The notes beneath the pieces were generated by a model. That model had not been told where the DNA came from. It did not search any database and saw only the letters and a list, made by a program, of their open reading frames with translations. From Heracleum sosnowskyi (taxonomy: Eukaryota > Streptophyta > Magnoliopsida > Apiales > Apiaceae), in NCBI GenBank assembly GCA_030848705.1, contig CM061243.1, positions 761,501 to 825,500 on the forward strand: 64,000 nucleotides of DNA, in the 5' to 3' direction. Positions 1 through 10,537 of the stretch are shown here, piece after piece. The translations under genes were made by a program, and so were the position numbers. Positions within the stretch are counted from its first letter, which is position 1, and each line of letters starts with the position of its first letter.

Positions 1-157
1 ACTCAACCTTCTTTTCGACCGACTAAACCGATTAAAAAAAATATGATTCTTAAATAGTTTTGAAAAAATTCAAATAGATTTAAATGAGTTGGGTATGAAC
101 TGTATTTTTTTTGGGTCAAACCCAACCAAAACTGATTTAAGTTACAAATTGTATTCG

Positions 158-160
<3 letters not shown>

Positions 161-242
<82 letters not shown>
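161..242. repeat. (TA)n followed by (AC)n compound microsatellite
   Basis: About 58 bases of alternating TA pass directly into about 24 bases of alternating AC. Short open frames on both strands here only encode Tyr-Ile or Val-Cys runs and are not genes. Confidence 0.97.
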
Positions 243-243
<1 letters not shown>

Positions 244-1300
244 TACATATTATATACAACTATATATCATACTTTCATTTATGGATGTGTGGTTACACTT
301 TCATTTATGGATGCGTTGTCACATTTTGTATACAAATGACTTATGACATAATTTACATTACTAACATTATAACGATAATCAAAGTAACATTAAATTTTTA
401 AAATGAACGATATTGTATAATATTGAATTTTTTTTGTCAAATTATTTTACTCATTCAAACTGACTCAGATCAATGGATGATAGGTAGGGTTGGGTCAAGA
501 GTTTATATTTAGCGGGTTAGGTTAAAAATTTCAAAACTGATTTAATTAGGGGCTACAAAACTGCTTTTAACCCGACCAACATAATTCATGAACACTTCTA
601 ACTCTGATTCTCACTTTTTACGATACTGCGTACAATTTTAGTTTACATAACTCCATTTTTTAGTTTTAGTAGTTTTATACATAATTAAATACTGAATTAT
701 CTTAATAAATTTTTATTTCATTTATAGTTTTGGATTAAATATCGATTTTGTTATTAATTGTTTCATGACTCATATTTTTATATAATATTGTCACTTATTA
801 TGATTTATATCGATTATTCAAGAATTGATACATAAATATAATATTAAAATTTGATATAATATAAGTAAAAAAAGTGAATTGACATGTTATATAAATAATA
901 TAGAACAACACGTTATTTACTCAAAAGTTTGAATAATAAAAGTGAATATATGAGAGAATGTGCTATCTAATACTATATTTTGTTTAATCTCAAAACTCAA
1001 TTTAACACACTTGGTTGTGAGTCTTGTGACATGAAATGATAGGAAGAGGTCAAATGTCTGATTCTCAATGTTTACACATTTAACCCTTTTTAGCTTAAAA
1101 ATTAAAGTGATAATAAAAATACAGAGGTAAACTTGTAAATTTACACCCACCTTTGAAGTTCTTTTTACCCTTAATTGGCTTTTAATATATAGAAGAAGTA
1201 GATATAAATTAATATTTTATTTACTCAAAAATTGATATAAAAAATAAAATAAGATAAGTCGAAAGGACGTGGTTTATCTAATATGATTTTTAAAGTAAAC
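244..1300. other. AT-rich intergenic spacer
   Basis: I see no gene, RNA or clear element in this stretch. It is very AT-rich with no coding frame of plant-like composition. At its right side, about 1172-1202, lies one copy of a 30-odd-base sequence (core CTTTTAATATATAGAAGAAG) that returns at about 1487-1515. Confidence 0.6.
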
Positions 1301-1304
1301 CCAA

Positions 1305-1440
1305 AAAGTAAGATAGCATAGTGGTTAAGACATAGAAACTCTTGGAAGGAGGTTAATGGTTCGATTCCCTCTATTGACAATATCAATCTATTTTTGAAAA
1401 ATTATAGAAGAGTGGCATTTTTGTAATTGTCCAAAAAATA
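1305..1440 (+). repeat. tRNA-derived SINE-like sequence
   Basis: An RNA polymerase III internal promoter is visible: box A TAGTGGTTAAG at 1319-1329 and box B GGTTCGATTCC at 1358-1368, which matches the tRNA T-loop consensus. The 39-bp spacing is tRNA-like. The rest does not fold into a convincing tRNA (no matching acceptor stem), so a SINE head is more likely than a functional tRNA. Two near-identical 30-odd-base repeats (about 1172-1202 and 1487-1515) bracket the region, which may mark the ends of a larger unit. The right boundary is a guess. Confidence 0.5.
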
Positions 1441-1617
1441 GGGATAAAATGGTATATTCACAACCATTTTATTGTCAAATTTTGCCCTTGGTTGGCTTTT
1501 AATATATAGAAGAAGATTCACAGCAAATTTTGCCATACAGAGGTAATTTATGATTAGAAGGTATTTAGCATTATTTTTTTAATTATGATGTTAGAGGTAA
1601 TTTTTGCTACATACCGG

Positions 1618-1945
1618 TTTACTAATAGAGGAAACTAGATATACAATTATAATATTCTTGCCTTCAAGATCTTTATTAATGGAGGAAACTAAATATACAA
1701 TTCTAAAAATTCTTGCTTTTAAAATCTTTACTAATGGATGAAACTAAATTTACAATTTTAATAGTCTCATATATTATTTTATTAGAAAATATCTTAATTG
1801 CCTTTTAATTTTTTACTAATGGAGGAAAGTAAATATACAATTTTAATATTCTTGCCTTTATAATATTAGATAAATTCTCAATTTCCTTTTTACTATTTTC
1901 TAATGGAGGAAACTAAATATAGTAAGTTAATGTTCTCATAAACGC
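1618..1945. repeat. Diverged minisatellite, unit about 65-80 bp
   Basis: The phrase TAATGGAGGAAACTAAATAT, followed by ACAATTTTAATATTCTTGCC, recurs with mutations at about 1624, 1679, 1732, 1818 and 1901. A further copy appears at about 2226, inside the neighbouring Helitron-like element. No coding capacity. Confidence 0.7.
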
Positions 1946-1968
1946 TCTCTATTGATCCAATGAATATA

Positions 1969-3348
1969 CTTATATAAAGAAGAAGACGAGAGCGGTGATG
2001 TGACACCTCTCAAATCGCTTCGATCTATACTTCTATAAATATAGTTTTCAAATTAGTTACATAATTGAGTCATTTTTTAAATGAGTGACTAATTTGATAC
2101 ATTTGAACCAAATGAGTGATAACTTTGATAATTATCCCTTTCTTTAATACTATTTTTCAAGGAAGGAAGTTAAATATGTTATGTTATGTTAAAAATGGTT
2201 TGCTTGACTGTCAAAAAAAAAAAATCTTCAAATGGAGGAAACTAAGTATACTATATTAATATTATCCTAAACTTACTCCACGGGTCCAATTTATTTACTA
2301 ATTTTTATTTAATATTTTTTAATCGAGGAAAATAATAAAAAAGACGATTTGTGAGGTGTGAGACGATTTGAGTAGAAAATATCTAAATTGGATTTTAAAT
2401 CTTTAGTAATGGAAATATTAATTAACTTATATTCTCCTAAACTTTCTTCTTAAGTCAAATTACTATCTTAATATTGTCCTAAAATTTATCTTTAAGTCAA
2501 ATTACCATGTTGATATTTTCTTAAACTTTCTTTTGAACTTAAAGTTACCATTTTAATATTCTCATATATTTTTTCTTGAAGTTCTAAAATTTATCTTGAA
2601 ATCATATTATCATCTTTACATTCTCCTAAAAAAGTATTAGAAATTATGTTCTCATAATTTTTTTGTAAAAAAACCCACGTTTAATTTATCTATATGTTTT
2701 ACATATACATTAAAAATCATTTTTAAAAAAAAATTACCTTCTAATTATGTAGAAGATAAAACTTACAGAAAATACAAGTTTCTATATAATAAAATAAAAT
2801 AGAGGAGCCTTATTTTCTTTTCATTTCTTTTCTCTACCTATATTTTAAACAATAAAAATTAGAATTTTAAAAAGATTTGAATTAAATTTTATGATATAAT
2901 AAAATTGATTAATAGATGATGTGATTGATTAAGTAATTAGTTTGTTTTATGTTCAATTTGGTTACAACGAGAAAGCGGGTCAGTGGGAGGACACATGTTT
3001 AACGAGAGAGCGATTCATTAGGAGAAACATATTATATGCTAGAATTTAATATTTATGTATTATGTATTTTTAAATAGAAGTAGCAATCTAAAGTTTTAGA
3101 AAAACAAAGTGATTAATATACTAATATTTGATATAATATTAAAATAATGAAATATATTAAACAATTGTCATTTTCTATAATTATTCAAAATTTCGGTAAT
3201 GAACAACACTAAACGGAGAATTTAAAAGAAACCTTAATTTCATGTTTTAAATATAATTTTGTTTAAAAACATATTTTTTAGAATAATTTTTAGAAAAATT
3301 TGGAGAAATTATTATAAAGCCGCTGTGAAGCGAGGCTTAGTAAACTAG
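1969..3348 (+). mobile_element. Non-autonomous Helitron-like element A
   Basis: The 5' end CTTATATAAAG plus a GAAGAAGACG motif is shared with element B just downstream. The 3' end has the Helitron signature: an imperfect GC-rich hairpin (GCCGC...GAGGC, about 3319-3336), a short spacer, then terminal CTAG at 3345-3348. The element sits between A (1968) and T (3349), the usual Helitron target. No Rep/helicase ORF is present, so it would need a helper. The interior is AT-rich with degenerate minisatellite units. Helitrons usually begin with TC, and this 5' end does not, so the exact left boundary is less certain. Confidence 0.6.
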
Positions 3349-3350
3349 TA

Positions 3351-4886
3351 CTTATATAAAGGAGAAGACGGGGGCGGTGAGGTGGCGCTCTAGAATCGCA
3401 CCGTTCTATTTTTCTAATTTTCTCAATTTTTCACAATTTTTAATTTTAATAATTACAATTTCCTTTATTACAACTTTCTTTATTATTTTCGATTTTTTAG
3501 GAAGGAAATTGAAAATTAAACTTTTATTATTTTCAAACTTGATAGGACTTTCTTTTATTATTTTCAAACTTGATAGAACTTTATTTGATTTGGAAAATTA
3601 CAACTTCCTTATTATTTTCGAATTTGTAGGACTTGATAGAACTTTCTTTTATTATTTTCAAACTTGATAGAACTTTATTTGATTTAGAAAATTACAACTT
3701 CCTTATTATTTTCGAATTTGTAGGACTTGATAGAAATTTCTTTGACTAAGAAAATTACAACTTCCTTATTATTTTCGAATTTGTAGACTTGATAGAATTT
3801 TCTTTTATTATTTTCAAACTTGATAGAACTTTCTTTGATTTAGAAAATTACAACTTCCTTATTATTTTCGAATTTGAAGGACTTGATAGAACTTTCTTTG
3901 ATATAAAAAAATTATTTGATTTAAAAAATTACAACTTCCTTATTATTTGATTTAAAAAATTACAACTTCCTTATTATTTTCGAATTTGTAGGCTTGATAG
4001 AACTTTCTTTTATTATTTTCAAACTTGATAGAACTTTCTTTGTTTTAGAAAATTACAACTTCCTTATTATTTTCTAATTTGTAGGACTTGATAAAACTTT
4101 CTTTGATTTAGAAAATTTCTTTGATTTAGAAAATTACAACTTCCTTATTATTTTCTAATTTGTAGGATTTGATAGAATTTTTTTGATTTAGTAAATTACA
4201 ATTTCCTTATTATTTTCGAATTTGTAGGCTTGATAGAATTTTCTTTTATTATTTTCAAACTTGATATAACTCTTTTTGATTTAGAAAATTACAATTTCCT
4301 TATTATTTTCGAATTTTTAGGACTTGACAAAACTTTCTTTGATTTAGAAAATTTATTTGATTTAAAAAATTACAACTTCCTTATTATTTGATTTAGAAAA
4401 TTACAACTTCCTTATTATTTTCGAATTTGTAGACTTTATAGAACTTTCTTTTATTATTTTCAAACTTGATATAACTTTCATTGATTTAGAAAATTACAAC
4501 TTCTTTATTATTTTTGAATTTGAAGGACTTGATAGAATTTTCTTTGATTTAGAAAATTACAACTTTCTTATTATTTTCTAATTTGTAGACTTGATAGAAC
4601 TTTCTTTTATTATTTTCAAACTTGATAGAACTTTCTTTGATTTAGCAAATTATAACTTCCAAATTTTTAGGATCGGTCCAAGAAAATAAAAAATCAAACT
4701 ATATAAACAAAAGGAATATGTAAATAATTTATAATATTACCTACCCAAATGTAAATTTTACAGAATATATTTTATTTGATAATTTAAATAATTTTGTAGA
4801 TATTTATTTCATGATTTTTATTCTAATATTCTTTTTCTTAACAAATATATTTTAATGCCGCTGCGAAGCGCGGCTCAATAACCTAG
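3351..4886 (+). mobile_element. Non-autonomous Helitron-like element B, adjacent to A
   Basis: The left end CTTATATAAAGGAGAAGACG matches that of element A. The right end is a better-preserved Helitron terminus: hairpin GCCGC...GCGGC at 4857-4874, then CTAG at 4883-4886. Flanking bases are A (3350) and T (4887). Only two bases separate it from the CTAG end of element A, so one element inserted at the tip of the other. No protein is encoded; the body is mostly a minisatellite. Confidence 0.68.
3420..4660. repeat. Minisatellite inside Helitron B, unit about 60-65 bp
   Basis: The unit is built from GATTTAGAAAATTACAACTT, CCTTATTATTTTCGAATTTG and TAGGACTTGATAGAACTTTC. About 15 variable copies follow one another, some truncated to the shorter block ACTTTCTTTTATTATTTTCAA. 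The open frame at 3377-3667 is a by-product of the repeat and not a gene. Confidence 0.9.
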
Positions 4887-5063
4887 TTATTACTACGAGG
4901 CAACAAATCCACCGTGAACGTCTTAATTGATTGAGATCGTAATTTAGGGACTTATCAATCCAAGATCATGAGTTTGATTTTACTCGAAAACACGAAAGTA
5001 AGTGGATCAGATTAGTCGAGTTTCCCGAACTACTAAAAAATTCAAAAGGTGTTTTATTAATAC

Positions 5064-5352
5064 TATATATTGGCAAAATGGAACACTTTACCCTACACTA
5101 AATTTATCGAAATTGGTAGGTTTTCTTTTAAATTTTTGGACAGTTATGGAGGTAGGGTGGGGTTTCTTTTTTAATTATCTATAAGTATGAAAAAGAGTTG
5201 TTATAAATGTTTTGGATTGAAAATTATAAAATCATAAATTTGGAATGAAATAGTCAAATAAAAACTGCTAAAATTTCTTAGGATAGGAAAAGATAACACT
5301 AAATAATATAAAAGGGTGGTAGAATATAAAATTTTGGGGAAATTGAAGCTAA
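5064..5352. repeat. Direct duplication, copy 1 (about 290 bp)
   Basis: This non-coding stretch is repeated in the same orientation at 6440-6729 with only a few differences (for example an extra AC, ATCT versus ATGT, and GGGTGG versus GGTGG). It lies immediately upstream of the stray flippase-leader copy. I recognise no gene in it. Confidence 0.9.
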
Positions 5353-5514
5353 TTTCCACATTTTCCAATTGTATCAAATAGACAAATTATACACTTCTCA
5401 ACACAATTGATGCTATATCTTCATAATAATGAATCGTGGAAACGGAAATCGGGAATGTTAATGAAGAACAGAAATACTACAACATATATTTACGATCTAA
5501 ATCAAATTAAATAT

Positions 5515-5816
5515 TTAAAAAGTTTCGCTCAAAATGTTGAGCTAGGTAAAAGATAAACCGTATACAAATACAATTAAATTTCTTTAAAGTAATAGTTTTG
5601 GAATTGGAAATATTATTTTAACGAAATTTTTACTTTATTAAATATTATTTAATCGAGGTACAACTATACATATTTTACCCGAAATTAAATTTGGTGCCAA
5701 GAAAACAAAAAAAATAAAAAACAAAAAGAGCGTATGCACAGGCACAGCAGAGTAGACTGCACTGTAGGAGCAGAAGAAGAGGGCCCAGCAAGACTTGAGA
5801 CCGTCTTTTGCTTAAA

Positions 5817-5856
<40 letters not shown>

Positions 5857-6028
5857 AAATGAAAAATGTATATAGCATCAGACCAACACACGAACAAGCA
5901 TTCATTTTTTGTCCTTCCCGACCCCTGTTGTAATATCCGCTGCTTCCTAGTTCCTACTATTTTCTTGGGTCTTTACTTCTTTACTAGTTCACTTCATTCG
6001 TGGTCCCCCCCCTTCATCTTTTGAGGTA
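5515..6028 (+). pseudogene. Stray copy of the flippase (ALA) gene promoter/leader
   Basis: From the shared AAGTTTCGCTCAAAATGTTG to CATCTTTTGAGGTAC this stretch parallels 49028-49678, the DNA around the non-coding first exon of the flippase gene. It includes the CT microsatellite, the TATAGCATCAGAC and ACGAACAAGCATTCATTTT blocks, and the poly-C run. The genuine copy carries roughly 75-90 extra bases near 49120-49210 and longer homopolymers. Similarity stops right after the presumed splice donor (GAG/GTAC), where the sequence changes to CTTATATAAAG, a Helitron-like 5' end. No flippase coding sequence follows, so this is an orphan leader. Whether it is transcribed cannot be told from sequence. 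Confidence 0.85.
5817..5851. repeat. Poly-C plus (CT)n microsatellite
   Basis: A run of C followed by about 12 CT units, corresponding to the CT tract in the true flippase leader. Arg-Glu-rich frames on the minus strand are artefacts of this tract. Confidence 0.95.
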
Positions 6029-6439
6029 CTTATATAAAGAGTATAGATTATTAAAAAATATATTTATAGATATTTGAATGATAGAAATATATAATAAATA
6101 ACACTATTTAATTATGTGATTATGGGGAATTAATCTTGAATTTGATAGAGCACGATATTTTAATATTATTTTATTTATTAATAAAGAGTATATAAGTTAT
6201 AGACAATTGAACTGTGAATAAAATTAATGAAATTAAAATAAATAAATAAATAAATCTTGTATATATAATAACGTAGTTGTAAGGAATCGAACCTGAATTA
6301 AGCTAAAGAATTTAAATTAATAAATCTTGTACGTAGTTGCGAGAAATCGAACACAGATCTTGGTGATAATCAAATTTGGTACTTTTGATACCGCGAGCCC
6401 TTTTAACATTGTTTTTTTTATTAATAAAAAGTATAAATT
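6029..6439. other. AT-rich spacer beginning with a Helitron-like 5' end
   Basis: It starts with CTTATATAAAGAG, which resembles the left ends of elements A and B, exactly where the duplicated leader breaks off. At about 6280-6296 there is an inverted box-B-like match (GGAATCGAACC, the complement of GGTTCGATTCC), possibly a degraded minus-strand SINE. I see no gene. Confidence 0.4.
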
Positions 6440-6729
6440 GTAAAAAGGAACACTTTACCCTACACACTAAATTTATCGAAATGGGTAGGTTTTCTTTTAA
6501 ATTTTTGGACAGTTATGGAGGTAGGGTGGGGTTTCTTTTTTAATTATGTATAAGTATGAAAAAGAGTTGTTATAAATGTTTTGGATTGAAAATTATAAAA
6601 TCATAAATTTGGAATGAAATTGTCAAATAAAAACTGTTAAAATTTCTTAGGATAGGAAAAGATAACACTAAATAATATAAAAGGTGGTAGAATATAAAAT
6701 TTTGGGGAAATTGAAGCTAATTTCCATAT
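6440..6729. repeat. Direct duplication, copy 2 (about 290 bp)
   Basis: Near-identical to 5064-5352 in the same orientation, about 1.38 kb apart. Non-coding. The pair encloses the stray flippase leader. Confidence 0.9.
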
Positions 6730-6739
6730 TATAATACTG

Positions 6740-7480
6740 AGTCTACCATATTATCCAGTTAATCAATCAGAAAATTTTAATTATTTTAGAACCAATCAGA
6801 TGTTAATCGTCTAATCACAAGAGCCTAAAAATTTTCTCATATAATTTTATTAACCAGGGGTGGTTAGACTATCCATACAACGCGCTTAACCAATTAAAAC
6901 TCAAAAAATATTTTATTTTTAATTAGAATTTAAATTCATTAAAACGTTTTCTCCTGTTATTAATCAACGATGGGTCAATCCTAAATTTTAGATCAATAGT
7001 CTAAAACGTTTCCTCATATAAACAACAATTTAAATCCAATAAAACTTTCCTCCTATAATTTATTAACCAATGATGGTTAACCAATCAGATGTCAATACTA
7101 AATTTTAGACCAATCACAAGCTAAAAAACTCTCCATATAATTTTATCAATCAATGGTGGTTAAATTATTCATACAACGCGATTAACCAATCAAATTTCAA
7201 AAATTAATTTATTCTTAATTAGAATTTAAGTGTATTAAAAATTTTCTCATATAATCTTATTAACCGAAAGTGGTAGACTATGATTAACCAATCAATTTCA
7301 ATAATTATTTAGGTTTTGATTAGTATTTAAATCTATTAATATTTTATTTATATATTTCAAGAATTTGGTGTTTCAAGCTTAACGGAAATTCAATCTTTCT
7401 TTCAATAAAAATAATTTGGTTATCAATTAAAATTATTTTATTTTTGATTAGAATTTAAATCCTTTATGACAAATATATAC
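6740..7480. repeat. Degenerate tandem repeat with recurrent AACCAATCA motifs
   Basis: Blocks such as TTTTATTAACC, GGTGGTTAGACTAT, CATACAACGCG, TTAACCAATCA and TTAATTAGAATTTAAAT recur in the same order about every 160-190 bp (around 6845, 7040-7080, 7140-7200 and 7255-7330). A weaker echo is seen near 8180-8250. No coding capacity. It could be an old satellite or the body of a decayed transposon. Confidence 0.6.
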
Positions 7481-9411
7481 TTCGAGATTTTGATCACCAA
7501 TTATACTATCTATTTTATATAAAATAGTCTATTTTATAGATAAACTTCTAATACCACCTTATGACTCAACCCACCCAAGCATTACGAGTATATGTATAAA
7601 TTTTACGACTTTAATCAATAATTTATATTTTTGATTGTTTAATTGTTAAAGGTTGTAATTTAAGGTTAAGCAATATTAATATTATTTATTGTAATTAAAA
7701 AAAATCCATTGTTAATTGATTATATTTAAAAAAAATCATTCACTTTTATATTTTTACATTTTGAGAATTTGGTTATCAATTAAAATTATTTATTTTTAAC
7801 TATAATTTAATCTTTTATTATATTTACAGAGAAACTTATAATACCAATCTATGATCTAACACACTTGATAAGGAAATATTATGAGTATGTGTATAATTTT
7901 TATAACTTTAATTTATAATTTATATTTTTGATTATTTAATTATTAAATATCGTAGTTTTAGGTTTTACATAGAGATGTGACGGTATTTATCCAATATTAA
8001 TATTATTTATTATAGTTAAAAAAAATTCAATGTTAATTTATTATTTTAAATAAATTAAAGAAAATGTTACTTAAGATATTAATAGATACTTGAAACGATT
8101 GATTTTATTTTGTGGATCTTTTGTGCATGAAAACTATTGTAATCTTTTATTATAATTCTTGAGTCTATATTCTATATAGCTAACCAATCAGAAAATATTA
8201 ATTATTTTAAGACTAATCAAAGACTACTCCTAAATTTTAGACCAAACATATCGTACAATTTTTTTTTCTTATTTATATTTAATCTAATTTTAATAATCAT
8301 GATTAATTGACAATTCTAATTTAAATGCAATACTGACTTGATTTAAAATATGCATGTATTACAAATTTGTTTTAGTCACAATTATATTATCATATTTATA
8401 ATTAAATTTTCATAAATATTTATTAATCAAACAATTTGATTACTATTTTACATTTAATACGATATTAATAATTCAGTTTCAAGTATACAATTTATAATAC
8501 ATAATTTTAATAACTATTTGTTATTCATATTTATATACATGCATGTTACATTAATTATAGAGATTAATTATGACATTATCGTATGATTTAAATAAATATT
8601 AAAATTTTAAAAGTGTATAATACAATGTTTGGCTCAATTGTCTGATTCAGATTACATGTTGGCCGGTAGCTAAACCGTCTTTTACGCCGATTTAAAATAA
8701 TAGATTATTTAAATTAAATTAAATTTAAAATATTGAATTGTTTTAATTCACATGTAATTTCAAAAATCATACTTGAATGAGCACATCATCTTCGTAATTA
8801 TAATTTTTTTGAATTTAAACGAAATTAAAATTTAAAAGTAAAAGAAATTGATTTTAGTACAAAATATGTTGAGGAATTATTAAAAATTCAATTTACTAAT
8901 GTAAAAAATAATTTAAACCTATTTTACACAAATTACATGAGGGTTGAACTAAACTATTTTTCAGACCGTTTTAAAATAATATTAACAATATAAATTCGAT
9001 TAATAACATAAAATTTTAAATTATTAAAATTGTACGTGACCGGATACATCATTTTTTTAAAGTACTTTTAATTTATTAATAAGACACGTTTTCACATTAG
9101 CTTGATAATATATTCATTATAAGCATACTACGGATCTCTGAAGTTTAGATAGTAAATCGATACATTACTTCTTCTTTATTTCGTAATCAATTATTTCATT
9201 GTTAAACTTTTAAAATCTTAATACAAATGGAGGCAATATATCATTTATGAGTTTGCAGTCGAAGATGTAACCTGTGGAACTCTGTATTATTAACCATACA
9301 TACAAATGCAAACGTGGTAAAATTGTTTGAAACCCAAATAGGAGGCATCATGTTCAATAAATCAAATATTTTAAAAATATTTTTCTTCTTATCCTTTTTA
9401 CCATAATTATA
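7481..9411. other. AT-rich intergenic spacer
   Basis: Very AT-rich, with no open frame of gene-like composition, no RNA gene and no clear element boundary. Some phrases are repeated loosely (for example the parallel stretches around 7440-7690 and 7770-8040), suggesting an old duplication. Confidence 0.5.
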
Positions 9412-9413
9412 TA

Positions 9414-9637
9414 CTTCATCTGTCCCTCTCATTTATTTACGTATGAGTTGGGCATAGCTGTTATGAAAACGTGTAAAATAATGTAGAAAAGTAAGAAAAA
9501 AGAGTAAAGTGTTAGGACCCATCAATATTTAATGTATAATTTTTTATATTGTAAAATTTTACTACTTTGGGAATATAAAGAATTGAGAGAGACATCTATA
9601 GAAGGAAAGTGTAAATAAATGAATGGGACGAAGGGAG
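9414..9637. mobile_element. Stowaway-like MITE (Tc1/mariner type)
   Basis: The left end CTTCATCTGTCCCTCTCATT and the right end, read as complement, CTCCCTTCGTCCCATTCATT form imperfect terminal inverted repeats that continue into ATTTAC. The CTCCCT-CGTCCC core is the hallmark of plant Stowaway elements. TA precedes the left end (9412-9413); the right duplicate is degraded. At 224 bp it is the usual size and non-coding. Confidence 0.75.
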
Positions 9638-9815
9638 TTTAATTTTATTAGGTTTAGGGCGCCCATCTACGTTATTAATTGAAGTAAATTAGTTCAAAGA
9701 TTGTGAAATGATGCGGTCAATATCAGTAAATATTGACGACGACCTTTGTGGTTAGAATCTAAAGGTAATGACATAGTAAATTTAGAATTCTAAAATATAG
9801 CATATTAAATGTAAG

Positions 9816-10504
9816 TGATATGGACTGAAAAATAATCCTAGAAGTGCAATTAATTATGTATTAATTAGACCCGGATTGGTATAAGAACACAGCCCAATAA
9901 GCAAGGCCCAAAACCCTAATTATTTATTAATTTCGTAAATAATAAATAGGGAAAATATACAGCTCAGGAAAGGAGTCCAAAATATGGTAAATTCATCAAA
10001 GAAGGATCCAGAATCCCAATTTAAAGAAATAATGAGTCATAGTCCTTATCAATAAGGAAAAGACTTGTCCACCAAAAGATACAATGTTTATCCATTATAA
10101 AAAATGAGACTTATTCGCTAAGTCTCCTAAAGTTACTCTAAATACGAGACTCCAGACGCCTATATAAGGACCATGCTCTTTCATAATAGAACTACGTTTT
10201 GGACACAGCTCCATACGTCATCTACTACGTTTTGGACACAGCTCCATACGTCATCTATAACGTTTTAGACTTCATCCTCGAATAAGGACATACAAGTCAC
10301 TACGTCCTTGGTGTGCCCCTGCTGCCATAGCCCCGAGGGTAACACCAAGAAATACGTCTTTGGCTTGATTCTCAATTACGAATTGAGATACGTAGGCATC
10401 TTATGAGGACCGATTTAGTCTCGAAACGCAAGAACAACCATTAAAGCTCTAAGCTCTCTAAACCCTAACAATTAATATACAAGCACGTTTTGTATTCCAC
10501 AACA
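9816..10504 (+). repeat. Tat 5' LTR
   Basis: Begins TGATATGG and ends CCACAACA. A TATA box (TATATAA, about 10161-10167) is followed by a tandem duplication of a 32-33-bp unit (ACGTTTTGGACACAGCTCCA plus ATACGTCATCT, from about 10192) and then a third partial unit. The same tandem is in the 3' LTR, so it predates insertion. Confidence 0.95.
10161..10167 (+). promoter_or_regulatory. TATA box of the Tat LTR promoter
   Basis: TATATAA in the context GCCTATATAAGGACC, well placed within the LTR to start transcription about 30 bp downstream. The same box is kept in the 3' LTR near 47909. Confidence 0.6.
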
Positions 10505-10506
10505 TT

Positions 10507-10524
10507 TGGCGCCGTATGTGGGAA
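10507..10524 (+). other. Tat primer-binding site
   Basis: TGGCGCCGTATGTGGGAA starts two bases after the LTR end. It has the TGGCGCCG head common in Tat and Athila elements, complementary to the 3' end of a cellular tRNA. I cannot assign the tRNA with certainty. Confidence 0.75.
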
Positions 10525-10537
10525 GACAACATCAACC

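Noticed and set aside
3..346. Open frames rich in Tyr-Ile and Cys-Val
   Set aside because: Pure translation of the TA/AC microsatellite.
1319..1368. Functional tRNA gene
   Set aside because: Box A and box B are present, but acceptor and anticodon stems do not pair; a SINE head is more likely.
5675..5905. Minus-strand frames with Arg-Glu runs (also at 49266-49514 and 56224-56482)
   Set aside because: Produced by CT microsatellites in leaders; no conserved domain.
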